A stretch of DNA of 64,000 nt. Source: Rhodocyclales bacterium (GTDB lineage: Bacteria; Pseudomonadota; Gammaproteobacteria; Burkholderiales; Rhodocyclaceae). The notes under the pieces are model-generated. The model did not search any database. It saw only the letters and a list, made by a program, of their open reading frames with translations, and was not told the DNA's origin. The DNA lies in contig JAQGMF010000016.1 in assembly GCA_028292505.1 (NCBI GenBank), forward strand, positions 1-64,000. Reading direction: 5' to 3'. The position numbers and the translations under genes were made by a program. Shown piece by piece: positions 1-9,473 of this stretch (its first letter is position 1; every line of letters begins with the position of its first letter).

Positions 1-114
1 CGCTTTGCGAACAGCCTTGATGGCTGTGCGCAGACGGGAGCGCAGACTGGAGTTGTGCGCATTTGCCTTGACCGTTTGACGCGCGCGTTTGCGTGCCTGT
101 GCCGTATTGGCCAT
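1..114 (-). CDS. rpsT: 30S ribosomal protein S20, N-terminal part (cut by window edge)
   Basis: The first 38 codons of ribosomal protein S20 read leftward and run off the window start. The N-terminus begins [13 protein letters not shown] and continues with [16 protein letters not shown], the basic helical start typical of S20, which binds 16S rRNA early in 30S assembly. The ATG is at 114-112. It is divergent from murJ, an arrangement common in betaproteobacteria. The C-terminal half is outside the window. Confidence 0.93.
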   Translation of the reverse strand, partial: MANTAQARKRARQTVKANAHNSSLRSRLRTAIKAVRKA

Positions 115-284
115 ATCTGTAATTCCGCTTCGGTTTAACGAGAGCCGGTGATCTTAATGGAGAGAACCTGCAATTGCAAGCCCTGCGCGCCTGCAAAATT
201 GCCGGTGGCGCAGCGGCGAAGCCATTGCATTGCCCCTGTCCGCCAAGTACCCTCGCCCCAGTTTCCAACCTGCGCTTCGTCAAC

Positions 285-1823
285 GTGAATCTACTCCAGG
301 CACTTGCCAGGATCAGCGGCCTGACCCTGATCTCCCGCATTCTCGGTCTTGTGCGCGAGATGCTGATTGCCCACTACTTTGCCGCAGGGATGTTGACCGA
401 TGCCTTCAACGTCGCCTTCCGCCTGCCCAATCTGCTGCGTCGCCTGTTCGCTGAAGGGGCTTTCTCGCAGGCCTTCGTGCCCATCATTGCGGAGTACCGA
501 AGCAAGCGCAGCCCCGACGAAACACACGCGCTGATCAGCCATGTTGCCAGTCTGCTGGGCCTGGTGGTTTTGGCCGTCTCGGTGCTGGGCGTCATCGGTG
601 CGCCCTGGATCATCTACGCCACGGCAAGCGGTTTTTCCGGACATCCCGACAAGTTCGAGCTGGCTGTGTCGCTGACACGCATCACCTTCCCCTACATTTT
701 TTTCCAGGCGATGGTGGCGGTGTCCGCCGGTGTGCTCAATACCTGGAACCGCTTTTCGATCCCCGCCTTCACGCCGGTTCTGCTCAACATCAGTTCCATC
801 CTGATGATGGTCTTCGCCGCACCGTATTTCGCGCGCCCCATCGATGCGCTCGCTTGGGGCGCCTTCATCGGCGGCGTCTTGCAACTGGCCATCCAGATTC
901 CCGCCTTGATGCGCATCGGCATGCTGCCGCGTTTCGCGATTTCGACCAAAGATCCCGGCGTCATGCGCATCCTCAAGCTGATGCTGCCTGCAACCATCGG
1001 CGTCTCGGTCGCGCAGATCAGTCTGCTGATCAATACTTCGTTTGCTTCCTGGCTGCCAACCGGCAGTATCTCCTGGCTCAATTATGCCGATCGGTTAATG
1101 GAATTTCCGATGGGCATGCTCGGCGCAGCGCTGGGCACCATCCTGCTGCCCAGCCTGTCGAAAATGAAGTCGCAGAACGATACGCAAGGATTCTCGGCAA
1201 CGCTGGACTGGGGATTGCGCATGGCCTGCGTGCTGACTGCGCCGGCCTCGGTCGGCATGATGTTGCTGGCCGTGCCGCTGGCTTCCACGCTGTTCCAGCA
1301 CGGCGCTTTCACTTTCACCGATACGCTGCGAACGCATGAAGCCTTGATTGCATACAGCGTGGGATTGCTGGGGCTCATTTTCGTGAAGATTCTTGCCCCC
1401 GCCTTTTACTCGCGCCAGGACATCCGCACGCCGTTGAAGTATGCGGTGATCTCGCTGATCGCCACGCAGTTGATGAACCTGGTCCTGGTCGGTCCCTTGC
1501 AGCACGCTGGGCTGGCGCTCTCCATCGGTATCGCCGCAACGCTCAACGCCACGCTGCTGTATCGCGGCCTACGCCAGAATGGTAGCTTCACACCTGAACC
1601 CGGCTGGCACGGCTTCATCGGAAAACTGGCCGTGGCCCTGGTTGTCATGGGTGCTGCGCTATGGCTGAGCATGGGTCAGCAGGCAAGCTGGGAACACCTC
1701 TCCGCAGGCAAACGCGTGCTGTGGCTAAGTGGTCTGATGTTGATTGGCGCAGCTAGTTATTTCGCCACCTTGTTTGCGCTGGGCTTTCGTCCGGCGGATT
1801 TCAAAAGACACGGCGCGCAATGA
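285..1823 (+). CDS. murJ: Lipid II flippase MurJ (MviN)
   Basis: Integral inner-membrane flippase that moves lipid II across the membrane for peptidoglycan synthesis. The N-terminus NLLQALARISGLTLISRILG and the following GLVREMLIA are the family signature, and some 13-14 hydrophobic segments follow. I chose GTG at 285, which gives 512 residues, the usual MurJ length. A longer reading from TTG at 174 adds 37 residues (a Cys/Pro-rich stretch with no resemblance to MurJ), so it is unlikely. The stop is followed after three bases by a dispersed inverted repeat. Family knowledge gives the function; no biochemical detail is visible beyond the fold. Confidence 0.95.
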   Translation: MNLLQALARISGLTLISRILGLVREMLIAHYFAAGMLTDAFNVAFRLPNLLRRLFAEGAFSQAFVPIIAEYRSKRSPDETHALISHVASLLGLVVLAVSVLGVIGAPWIIYATASGFSGHPDKFELAVSLTRITFPYIFFQAMVAVSAGVLNTWNRFSIPAFTPVLLNISSILMMVFAAPYFARPIDALAWGAFIGGVLQLAIQIPALMRIGMLPRFAISTKDPGVMRILKLMLPATIGVSVAQISLLINTSFASWLPTGSISWLNYADRLMEFPMGMLGAALGTILLPSLSKMKSQNDTQGFSATLDWGLRMACVLTAPASVGMMLLAVPLASTLFQHGAFTFTDTLRTHEALIAYSVGLLGLIFVKILAPAFYSRQDIRTPLKYAVISLIATQLMNLVLVGPLQHAGLALSIGIAATLNATLLYRGLRQNGSFTPEPGWHGFIGKLAVALVVMGAALWLSMGQQASWEHLSAGKRVLWLSGLMLIGAASYFATLFALGFRPADFKRHGAQ

Positions 1824-1826
1824 TGC

Positions 1827-1907
1827 CGTCATTCCCGCGAAAGCGGGAATCCACTTCTACGTGAGGTCTGCGCCACAAAGTAGATTCCCGCTTTCGCGGG
1901 AATGACG
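1827..1907. repeat. Dispersed inverted repeat (REP-like), copy A
   Basis: Imperfect palindrome of about 80 bp starting CGTCATTCCCGCG and ending CGCGGGAATGACG, so a transcript would fold into a long hairpin. A second element with the same outer arms (CGTCATTCC...ATGACG) lies at 24962-25032. It begins three bases after the murJ stop, in the murJ/adk convergent gap, as REP-type elements often do. Confidence 0.75.
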
Positions 1908-1942
1908 AGTTTTGGGGCATGGAACGTATAAGCAAATCCAAA

Positions 1943-1968
1943 AAAAGCGGAGCCGCAGCTCCGCTTTT
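1943..1968. terminator. Bidirectional rho-independent terminator between murJ and adk
   Basis: Perfect 11-bp stem (AAAAGCGGAGC / GCTCCGCTTTT) with a 4-nt CGCA loop. The U-tract is longer in the leftward direction (seven T on the minus strand), so it mainly serves adk, but it can act on murJ as well. Confidence 0.88.
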
Positions 1969-1988
1969 GTGTTTATGACAAACGCAAA

Positions 1989-2648
<660 letters not shown>

Positions 2649-2683
2649 TTATCCTCCACTTTTGCCGACAATTGCGAACACCA

Positions 2684-3499
2684 TCAGTTGGCAGCGTTCT
2701 CGAAAATAGCGCGAACCCGCGCAAGGTCATCCGGCGTATCCACGCCACTGGCAGGTGCGTCGTCGAGCACGACGACGCGAATCTTGTACCCATGCCACAT
2801 GGCACGCAACTGTTCGAGCATTTCCACGCTCTCGATGGGTGACGGAGCGAGGCGAGCATACGCGCGCAGAAAGCTGGCGCGATAGGCGTACAAACCTACA
2901 TGGCGTTGCGGCCTCAACCAGACGGGGAGATTTCCCTTGCTTGGCAGGCCGGCTGCAAACGCGTCGCGCGGCCAGGGAATCGGGGCGCGCGAGAAATACA
3001 TTGCACGCCCGTGGGCGTCGCTGATCAGCTTGACGACAGCCGGGTTCAGAAAATCTTCGAGGGTATGAATCCGGTGCGATGCCGTGGCGATGGCGGCCTC
3101 GGCATCTTCGGCAAGCGCCCGTGCGCAACGCGCGATGATGGCCGGATCGATCAGCGGCTCATCGCCTTGCACATTGACGATGATGGTTTTGTCATCCCAA
3201 CCGAGTGCATCGACGACTTCGCCGAGCCGGTCCGTGCCACTGGGATGATCGGCGCGCGTCATCAGCGCATTGCCCCCCGCGGCCTGAACGGCCTGTGCCA
3301 CTTCCGGGTGGTCGGTTGCGATCCATACTTCCTGCGCGCCGGCAGCCAGCGCACGCTCCATGACGCGCACCACCATCGGCTTGCCTGCCAGATCCGCCAG
3401 CGGCTTGGCAGGCAGGCGCGTCGACGCATAGCGCGCCGGGATGATGACTTTGAAGGGCGTGACCTTGAAAGGCGCGACCTCGATAGGTGTCGACGTCAC
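2684..3499 (-). CDS. kdsB: 3-deoxy-manno-octulosonate cytidylyltransferase (CMP-Kdo synthetase)
   Basis: Activates Kdo with CTP to give CMP-Kdo for lipopolysaccharide core synthesis. The nucleotide-binding start [18 protein letters not shown] is near residues 18-35, and NVQGDEPLI and the C-terminal HVGLYAYR motif are also present. The start is GTG at 3499, overlapping the Trm112-like stop by 4 bp (GTGA), which fits translational coupling. At 271 residues it is somewhat longer than most KdsB. The excess is an N-terminal stretch in which PFKV occurs twice from a small in-frame duplication. Confidence 0.95.
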   Translation of the reverse strand: MTSTPIEVAPFKVTPFKVIIPARYASTRLPAKPLADLAGKPMVVRVMERALAAGAQEVWIATDHPEVAQAVQAAGGNALMTRADHPSGTDRLGEVVDALGWDDKTIIVNVQGDEPLIDPAIIARCARALAEDAEAAIATASHRIHTLEDFLNPAVVKLISDAHGRAMYFSRAPIPWPRDAFAAGLPSKGNLPVWLRPQRHVGLYAYRASFLRAYARLAPSPIESVEMLEQLRAMWHGYKIRVVVLDDAPASGVDTPDDLARVRAIFENAAN

Positions 3500-3678
3500 T
3501 GCTGGGCTTCTTCCGCTGATAGCGTGCGTGCTTCATCGGCCAGCATCACCGGGATGCCATCGCGTACGGCATAAGCGAGGCGGCAGGGTCGACACACCAG
3601 TTCCTTGTCGGCCTTACGATTGTCCAGCGGTCCCTTGCAGACGGGACAGACGAGGATTTCAAGCAGCTTTGGGTCCAT
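3496..3678 (-). CDS. Trm112-family small zinc-ribbon protein (YcaR-like)
   Basis: 60-residue protein starting [18 protein letters not shown], with a CPVC pair and a later C at the VCRPC segment, plus the conserved RDGIPVML ending of the Trm112/YcaR family. Bacterial members sit between lpxK and kdsB in many proteobacteria and their role is unsettled. I took the ATG at 3678 since the alignment to the family begins there. It overlaps lpxK by 20 bp upstream and kdsB by 4 bp downstream. One expected Cys of a four-Cys site is replaced (VCRPCRL retains two), so zinc binding is plausible. Confidence 0.9.
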   Translation of the reverse strand: MDPKLLEILVCPVCKGPLDNRKADKELVCRPCRLAYAVRDGIPVMLADEARTLSAEEAQQ

Positions 3679-4672
3679 GCAGGTGCTCCAAGATAGTATC
3701 CAGCGCCGACGCGTCGATGTCGGCATCGACGGGCAAGACCCATGTTTGTTCGGGCGCGATTGCCCGGCATTTTATCGCATCCTTCTCCGTCATCAGCAGC
3801 GCATCGGCGCCGTCAAGCGCGAGATCGCGTGCCGAGAAGGCATGATGATCGGGAAAAGCACGCATATCGCGCGGTGTCAGGCCGAGTGCGCGCAGGCTTT
3901 CGAAGAAGCGCTCCGGCCTGCCGATGCCCGCCACCGCCTTGAGCATCAGCGACTGCAACTGCGCCGCATCGGTTTGCTCGGCAGGATTCTGTAGCCGATA
4001 GAAGCGGCCGGTCGCAAGCGACATGCGCGCCGTATTGACCTTGCCAATGGCATGACGTGTGCGTGCGCTGCTCTCGCCATGCAGGATCGCCAGATGCGCC
4101 TGACGCACGCGGCGCAAGGGCTCGCGCATCGGCCCGGCGGGCAAGGGTAACGCATTGCCGAGAATGCGTTCATCGAGCACCACGATTTCCACGTCACGGG
4201 CGAGACGGTAGTGCTGCAGGCCATCGTCGCTGATAATGACATTGACATCGGCGTGCGCGGCGAGCAACGCACGACCGACCGCCGGTCGGTCGCGTCCGAT
4301 CCATACCGGCGCGCCAGTGCGGCGACTGATCAAGACCGGTTCATCGCCGACCAGGGCCGGGTCGCCCTGCGGCCCCACCTCGGTCGGCACCAATGCGTGA
4401 CCGCCATAACCGCGCGAGATGATGCCCGGCGTCCAGCCGCGCCGACGCAGTGCATCGGCAAGCCAGATCACCACCGGCGTCTTGCCACTGCCACCCGCTG
4501 CGACATTACCAACGACCACCACCGGCACGGGCAGGCGCTGTGCCCGCAGACAGCCCGCACGCCAAGCCAGACGGCGCAGTGCCGACACCCATGCAAACAG
4601 CATAGCAAAGGGCAATTGCGGCCAGGCGAGCGGACCGCGTGTGGCCCACCAGAAAGGCGTGCTGCGTGGCAT
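3659..4672 (-). CDS. lpxK: Tetraacyldisaccharide 4'-kinase
   Basis: Phosphorylates the 4' position of the lipid A disaccharide precursor at the inner membrane, using ATP. The P-loop [14 protein letters not shown] lies at about residues 53-66, after an N-terminal hydrophobic segment ([18 protein letters not shown]) that anchors the enzyme. SRGYGG and the C-terminal [11 protein letters not shown] motif are also diagnostic. Length 337 residues is normal. It belongs to the leftward run exbB-exbD-lpxK-Trm112-kdsB-adk, with a 9-bp gap from exbD. In many genomes msbA replaces exbBD ahead of lpxK; here the ExbBD arrangement is seen, as is common in betaproteobacteria. Confidence 0.95.
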   Translation of the reverse strand: MPRSTPFWWATRGPLAWPQLPFAMLFAWVSALRRLAWRAGCLRAQRLPVPVVVVGNVAAGGSGKTPVVIWLADALRRRGWTPGIISRGYGGHALVPTEVGPQGDPALVGDEPVLISRRTGAPVWIGRDRPAVGRALLAAHADVNVIISDDGLQHYRLARDVEIVVLDERILGNALPLPAGPMREPLRRVRQAHLAILHGESSARTRHAIGKVNTARMSLATGRFYRLQNPAEQTDAAQLQSLMLKAVAGIGRPERFFESLRALGLTPRDMRAFPDHHAFSARDLALDGADALLMTEKDAIKCRAIAPEQTWVLPVDADIDASALDTILEHLHGPKAA

Positions 4673-4681
4673 CGGCAGGGG

Positions 4682-5104
4682 TCAGCGCGTGGCTTGGGTG
4701 GCGAAGGAAACGTAGGGCAGGCCAGCACGTTGCGCAGCCTGCATGACATCGATGACACGCTGGTGGGTGGCCAGCGCATCGGCATTGATCACCAGCACCG
4801 GCGGCTTGGTAGCGCCGCTCGGCATGGCACGTTTGAGCGCGTCGGCTATGACGCCGACATCGGTGCTGCCGACCGGCGTGCGATTGACGGTGATCTCGCC
4901 GCGCGCCGTAACGGCAACGTCGATCTCGTCAGATTTTTCCTGCGTCGACTGCGAATCGGCAGTGGGCAGGTTGATCTCCAGCCCGGAGAAACGCGAGTAA
5001 GTGGTGGTCAGCATCAGGAAGATGATGATCACCAGCAGCACATCGATGAGCGGGATCAAGTTGATCTCCAGCTCTTCCTTGCCTCGTCCGCGACGGAAGT
5101 CCAT
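4682..5104 (-). CDS. exbD: Biopolymer transport protein ExbD/TolR
   Basis: Single-pass inner-membrane protein of a proton-driven ExbBD/TolQR motor. The transmembrane segment is about residues 14-36 (INLIPLIDVLLVIIIFLML), with the conserved Asp in PLIDV that carries protons. A periplasmic domain follows, ending in QAAQRAGLPYVSFAT. Its 140-residue length is typical. It lies 57 bp downstream of the ExbB homologue. No TonB or TolA is adjacent, so the energised partner is not shown by context. Confidence 0.92.
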   Translation of the reverse strand: MDFRRGRGKEELEINLIPLIDVLLVIIIFLMLTTTYSRFSGLEINLPTADSQSTQEKSDEIDVAVTARGEITVNRTPVGSTDVGVIADALKRAMPSGATKPPVLVINADALATHQRVIDVMQAAQRAGLPYVSFATQATR

Positions 5105-5161
5105 GTGTAGAGTCCTTGGCGTTTGTTCGGCGCTTGCCCGCGCTTTGTCGACTATCTCGAT

Positions 5162-5776
5162 TTATTTCTTGCGTTCGCCGTGGATGACATCGACCAGACG
5201 AATGGCTTGCTGCTCCATCTCGACGATGATGCTGTCGACCTGCGCGCGATAGTGACGATGCGCGATCAGCGAGGGAATGGCGATCATCAGGCCGAAGCCG
5301 GTGTTGTACAACGCCACCGATATGCCATGTGCAAGTTGTTGCGGATCGGTACCGCCACCGGCCGGGTTCTGCGCACCGAAGAGTTCTATCATGCCGATGA
5401 CGGTGCCGAACAGGCCCATCAGCGGGCTGACCGTGGCGATGGTGCCCAGCGTAGTGAGAAAGCGCTCGAGATCGTGCGCGACCGCATGGCCGGCTTCCTC
5501 GATCGCTTCCTTCATCACCTCGCGCGTAGCGCGCATGTTGCGCAGGCCGGCGGCCAGCACACGGCCGAGCGGCGAGTGTGCCTGCACGCGCTTGATCAGG
5601 TCCTCGCTGACACCACCCTGGCGTAATTCCGCCACGAGCTTTTCGAGGAAGCCCGGCGGCACGATCACGTTGCGGCGTAGCGAGATGGCGCGCTCGATGA
5701 TGAGCGCCAGCGAAATGATGGAAGCGACAAGTAGAAAATAGATGGGCCAACCGGCGGCGCGGAGGATGTCCAGCAC
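5162..5776 (-). CDS. exbB: Biopolymer transport protein ExbB/TolQ (MotA/TolQ/ExbB proton channel)
   Basis: Three-transmembrane proton-channel subunit that pairs with ExbD. The first membrane segment is residues 10-28. The family core is at 110-190, with the motif ATVSPLMGLFGTVIGMIELF and the later ALYNTGFGLMIAIPSLIAH. Start is GTG at 5776 with GGGAG eleven bases upstream. It is the first gene of the leftward operon that continues into lpxK and kdsB. ExbB and TolQ cannot be told apart by sequence here; ExbB is preferred because no tolR-tolA-tolB cluster follows. Confidence 0.92.
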   Translation of the reverse strand: MLDILRAAGWPIYFLLVASIISLALIIERAISLRRNVIVPPGFLEKLVAELRQGGVSEDLIKRVQAHSPLGRVLAAGLRNMRATREVMKEAIEEAGHAVAHDLERFLTTLGTIATVSPLMGLFGTVIGMIELFGAQNPAGGGTDPQQLAHGISVALYNTGFGLMIAIPSLIAHRHYRAQVDSIIVEMEQQAIRLVDVIHGERKK

Positions 5777-6207
5777 GTGCGAAACTCCCGGGAGTGATTG
5801 AGTCGGTGACGACGAATTGAATCAGCGCCGAACTGTAGCCTTTGACATGGCAGTGCGGCAAGCACAGATCGCCGGATGGTCAGCGAGATTTGCTGACAGT
5901 TGCTGCGATAGCACATCGCCCCCGAACTACGGGAAAACCCGAGTGACATATCGAATGCTTTTTCTTCGGGCAAATTACAATCCACAGAATCTGTGGACAA
6001 CTGTGTGGGTAGCTCTTGGATGGGTGCGCTAAGTAGGCCTGCCACAAGGATTTTTGATACTTCGATCAAAAATGAAGCTATGGTTACAGCCTATATAAAT
6101 CAAATACTTATATATTTTTTGATCTGTCAATACTCTTCTTGGGCACATTTTTGGCGACGCCACAGGTTTTCCCGTGCGGCATTGTGGATTTAGCTAGAAT
6201 CGGCGCC
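5777..6207. promoter_or_regulatory. Divergent intergenic region (exbB / xseA) with DnaA-box-like repeats and an AT-rich tract
   Basis: 431 bp with no convincing gene. It must hold the promoters of both divergent operons. At 5981-5997 there is a perfect 7-bp inverted repeat (TCCACAG / CTGTGGA). TGTGGACAA (5992-6000) and TGTGGGTAG (6004-6012) resemble DnaA boxes, and about 6085-6125 is strongly AT-rich. A TAGAAT hexamer at 6195-6200 lies 7 bp before xseA and could be a -10 element. Confidence 0.5.
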
Positions 6208-7563
6208 ATGCAAGACATCCCCAGTACACCCAGTGTCAGCGCGGCCGCCACGCCTGTGTCGGATTTTGTCCGACATATTCGCCGTCATCTGGAGAGCGGT
6301 TTTCCGCTTGCCTGGGTGTCCGGTGAGATATCCAACCTGGTCCGCGCCGGTTCCGGCCATGTCTACTTTACGCTGAAAGATGGTGGCGGCCAGCTGCGCT
6401 GCGCGATGTGGCGCAACAAGGCGCAGTTGCTCGCCTTCCAGTTACTCGAAGGCATGCAGGTCGAAGTGCGCGCGCAAGTCACCGTCTACGAACCGCGCGG
6501 TGATCTGCAACTCAGCATCGAGCACGTCCGTCGCGCCGGGCAAGGCAATCTGTTCGAAGCCTTCATGCGTCTCAAGACGCGCCTCGAAGCGGAAGGCCTG
6601 TTTGCCAGCGAACTCAAGCGCGTCATACCACGTCTGCCGCGTCGCATCGGCGTGGTCACTTCGCTGGCAGCAGCAGCCCTGCGCGACGTGCTGATTACGC
6701 TGCAGCGGCGTGCGCCGGCGCTCGAAGTCATCCTCTATCCGACCCTCGTGCAGGGCGAAGCCGCTGGCGAACAGATCGCGCAAGCCATCCTCGTCGCCAG
6801 CGCGCGCAGCCATGACGATGGCATCGAAGTACTGATCCTGTGTCGCGGCGGCGGGAGCCTGGAAGATCTATGGGCCTTCAATCACGAAACCGTGGTGCGC
6901 GCCATCCGCGCCTGCGCCGTGCCGGTGATCAGTGGTGTCGGTCACGAAACGGATATGACGTTGGCAGATTTCGCCGCCGATCTGCGCGCCGCCACGCCGA
7001 CCGCCGCCGCCGAGATTCTGAGCGCCGGCCTGTTCGCCTTGCGCCAGCGTCTGCCGGGCCTTGCCAGCGAACTGCAGCGCGCTGCCATGCGCCGCTTCGG
7101 GCAATTGGCGCAGGCGCTCGATATGCTCGAACGGCGCCTGGTGCATCCGCGCGAACGCATCGCGCGCCACGGCGCCATGCTCGATCAGCTCGCGCTGCGA
7201 CTTGATCATGCCGTCATCAGGCAACATGATGTCATCGTACGACAATTGCATAGTCTGCAAACACGCCTGGAACGTCGTATGCCGAGTGTGCTGCCGCGAC
7301 AGCTCGCCATCGATGCATTGCAGGCGCGTTTACGCAGCGCTTTGCGCCAAAGCCATGCACAGCGCGTCGACAAACTGCGCTCGCTGGAAGCCGCACTGAG
7401 CCATCTCAATCCGGAAGCCGTATTGCAGCGCGGCTACGCCATGGTGTGCGATGCCTCGGGCAGACTAGTGCGCGATGCGGCCCAGTTGCAGGTCGGCGAC
7501 ACGCTGGAACTGGTGTTCGCTGCCGGACGTGCTGCCGCAGAGGTGCGCGACACCCGTTCGTAA
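6208..7563 (+). CDS. xseA: Exodeoxyribonuclease VII large subunit
   Basis: Large subunit of exonuclease VII, which degrades single-stranded DNA in both directions in complex with XseB. The N-terminal OB-fold is residues 20-110 (FPLAWVSGEISNLVRAGSGH is the signature). The catalytic domain holds RIGVVTSLAAAALRD and CRGGGSLEDLWAFNHE near 205-240, then a coiled-coil region, and the typical C-terminal NPEAVLQRGYA. I used ATG at 6208 (451 residues); an in-frame upstream extension lacks homology. xseB is not in the window. Confidence 0.95.
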   Translation: MQDIPSTPSVSAAATPVSDFVRHIRRHLESGFPLAWVSGEISNLVRAGSGHVYFTLKDGGGQLRCAMWRNKAQLLAFQLLEGMQVEVRAQVTVYEPRGDLQLSIEHVRRAGQGNLFEAFMRLKTRLEAEGLFASELKRVIPRLPRRIGVVTSLAAAALRDVLITLQRRAPALEVILYPTLVQGEAAGEQIAQAILVASARSHDDGIEVLILCRGGGSLEDLWAFNHETVVRAIRACAVPVISGVGHETDMTLADFAADLRAATPTAAAEILSAGLFALRQRLPGLASELQRAAMRRFGQLAQALDMLERRLVHPRERIARHGAMLDQLALRLDHAVIRQHDVIVRQLHSLQTRLERRMPSVLPRQLAIDALQARLRSALRQSHAQRVDKLRSLEAALSHLNPEAVLQRGYAMVCDASGRLVRDAAQLQVGDTLELVFAAGRAAAEVRDTRS

Positions 7564-7668
7564 AATCCACCCGGCAATTCGAGATTGCCACGGCGAGATT
7601 GTCACTACCTGCTGTTCCCGACTAAACTAGTCAACTTTCCCGCGCAACCCCCGAACAAGGAGATCAAA

Positions 7669-8250
7669 ATGGCACATACCCTTCCTCCCCTGCCCTTCTC
7701 GAAAGATGCGTTGGCGCCGCACATGTCCGCCGAAACTTTTGATTACCACTACAGCAAGCATCACCAAGCTTATGTGACGAATCTGAACAACCTGATTCCC
7801 GGTACCGAATTCGAGAACGCTCCGCTCGAAGAGATCATCAAGAAATCTTCCGGCGGCATCTACAACAATTCTGCCCAGGTGTGGAACCACACTTTCTTCT
7901 GGAGCTGCCTGAAGCCCGCCGGCGGCGGTGCGCCTACTGGCAAACTGGCCGATGCCATCAATGCCAAATGGGGTAGCTTCGATGCCTTCAAGGAAGCCTT
8001 CACGAAGAGCGCCGTCGGCAACTTTGGCTCGGGCTGGACCTGGCTCGTGAAGAAGAGCGACGGCAGCGTCGACATCGTCAATATGGGCCCTGCCGGCACG
8101 CCACTGACGACGGGCGACAAGGCCCTGCTGACCATCGACGTGTGGGAGCACGCCTACTACATCGACTATCGCAATGCGCGCCCGAAGTTCGTCGAAGTGT
8201 TCCTCAACAACCTCGCCAACTGGGACTTTGCGGCCGCGAATTTCGGCTGA
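7669..8250 (+). CDS. sodB: Superoxide dismutase, Fe type
   Basis: Converts superoxide to oxygen and peroxide in the cytoplasm. The 193-residue length and the start [14 protein letters not shown] match bacterial Fe-SODs. The metal ligands are visible: His in [11 protein letters not shown], His in WNHTFFW, and Asp and His in [14 protein letters not shown] at 7669 follows AAGGAG. It lies 105 bp after xseA and ends at a strong terminator. Fe rather than Mn preference is inferred from overall similarity, not from a decisive residue. Confidence 0.95.
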   Translation: MAHTLPPLPFSKDALAPHMSAETFDYHYSKHHQAYVTNLNNLIPGTEFENAPLEEIIKKSSGGIYNNSAQVWNHTFFWSCLKPAGGGAPTGKLADAINAKWGSFDAFKEAFTKSAVGNFGSGWTWLVKKSDGSVDIVNMGPAGTPLTTGDKALLTIDVWEHAYYIDYRNARPKFVEVFLNNLANWDFAAANFG

Positions 8251-8270
8251 GCAAGCTTGCCTCTGAAATA

Positions 8271-8300
8271 AAAAAGCCCCGATCGGATCGGGGCTTTTTT
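8271..8300. terminator. Rho-independent terminator after sodB
   Basis: Inverted repeat AAAAAGCCCCGATC / GATCGGGGCTTTTT with the U-tract on the plus strand. It lies 20 bp after the sodB stop and, being symmetric, can also end the small leftward gene at 8317-8454. Confidence 0.88.
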
Positions 8301-8316
8301 TGTTGTGGCGTCAGCC

Positions 8317-8454
8317 TCAAAGATAGATGACCGCCGGGAAGACCGTCACCGCCAGCACATAGATCAACCACTCCAGATTGCGACGACCGAGAAATCCCGT
8401 GAAATGCAGGATGAGTATCGCGATCGCAACGCAGTAGTAAACGTAGAACCACAT
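8317..8454 (-). CDS. Small membrane protein, 45 residues, unknown function
   Basis: A short leftward frame from ATG 8454 to TGA 8317. It starts MWFYVYYCVAIAILILHF and has two hydrophobic stretches (residues 2-18 and 28-45) separated by a basic turn (GRRNLEW), so it is probably a two-helix inner-membrane peptide with the loop in the cytoplasm. It sits between sodB and nadC, reads toward the shared terminator, and has codon use like its neighbours. I do not recognise a named family. Confidence 0.6.
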   Translation of the reverse strand: MWFYVYYCVAIAILILHFTGFLGRRNLEWLIYVLAVTVFPAVIYL

Positions 8455-8540
8455 CAGGCAAACACTCCAGCAAGAATTTTCGGCTCAATCAGGCAACGGC
8501 GGCGGCGCAGCGCGCCGGCCGCACTGGCCCGGCACTGGAC

Positions 8541-9413
8541 CTACTCTTCGATGTGACGCAAGGACAGATCGACGGCACGCACATCCTTCGTCAGACCGCC
8601 CACAGAGATACGATCTACACCCGTCTCGGCGATCTCACGCACACGCTCCAGGCCGACGCCGCCCGACGCTTCGAGTTGCGCCCGGCCCGCAGTAATGCTC
8701 ACCGCTTCGCGCATTTCATCCACCGACATATTGTCGAGCAGGATCATCTTGGCGCCGGCGGTCAACGCTTCACGCAGCTCGTCCAGACTCTCGACTTCGA
8801 TTTCGATGAAGGCGTTCGACGGCGCGATTTGCAGCGCACGCTGCAAGGCCTGCCTGACGCCACCGGCGGCAATAATGTGATTTTCCTTGATCAGCACGCC
8901 GTCATAAAGACCGATGCGATGATTGTGGCCGCCGCCTACGCAAACGGCATATTTTTGCGCCAGACGCAGCCCCGGCAAGGTTTTGCGCGTATCGACGATG
9001 CGCGCTTTGGTGCCCGCTATAGCTTCGACGAAACGGGCGGTCGTCGTCGCCGTGCCGGAGAGCAGTTGCAGGAAATTGAGGGCGGTACGCTCGGCGGTGA
9101 GAAGACTGCGTGCGCTGGCGAAAATATCGCAGAGCGCTTGGCCAGCCTTGATGCGTTCGCCATCGCGGGCATGCCACACGACGGAGGACTGCGGGTCGAG
9201 CATCTGGAACACGGTATCGAACCACTCAACGCCGCACAGAATGGCATCCTGCCGTGTCGACACGCGGCCCGTAGCGGTAGCGGTGACAGGAATCAACTGT
9301 GCTGTAAGATCGCCCGTGCCGATATCCTCGGCAAGTGCGCTGGCCACTTCGCGCTGTATCTCGACGCGCAATTGCTGGCTCATCTGTGGAGTCGATTGTT
9401 GAGTCAATGCCAT
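8541..9413 (-). CDS. nadC: Nicotinate-nucleotide pyrophosphorylase (carboxylating), quinolinate phosphoribosyltransferase
   Basis: Makes nicotinate mononucleotide from quinolinate and PRPP in NAD synthesis. Signature segments are EDIGTGDLTA near the start, TRKTLPGLRLAQKYAV and GGGHNHRIGLYDGVLIKENH in the middle, and LEASGGV near the end. I took ATG at 9413 (290 residues); GAGGT lies 13 bases upstream. A start at 9470 would add 19 unmatched residues and a start at 9383 would also be possible. nadA and nadB are not in the window. Confidence 0.94.
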   Translation of the reverse strand: MALTQQSTPQMSQQLRVEIQREVASALAEDIGTGDLTAQLIPVTATATGRVSTRQDAILCGVEWFDTVFQMLDPQSSVVWHARDGERIKAGQALCDIFASARSLLTAERTALNFLQLLSGTATTTARFVEAIAGTKARIVDTRKTLPGLRLAQKYAVCVGGGHNHRIGLYDGVLIKENHIIAAGGVRQALQRALQIAPSNAFIEIEVESLDELREALTAGAKMILLDNMSVDEMREAVSITAGRAQLEASGGVGLERVREIAETGVDRISVGGLTKDVRAVDLSLRHIEE

Positions 9414-9473
9414 GGTCTGGGGTGCTACCTCGTGATCTGATAGAACCGATTGTACACGCAGGGAGAGCATTTG

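Noticed and set aside
174..284. N-terminal extension of MurJ from TTG 174
   Set aside because: Adds 37 Cys/Pro-rich residues with no family match; GTG 285 gives the exact usual length.
4211..5110. Long rightward frame opposite lpxK and exbD
   Set aside because: His/Arg/Asp-rich shadow typical of antisense frames in GC-rich genes.
8553..9440. Rightward frame opposite nadC
   Set aside because: Covers nadC exactly in antisense; nadC motifs are complete.
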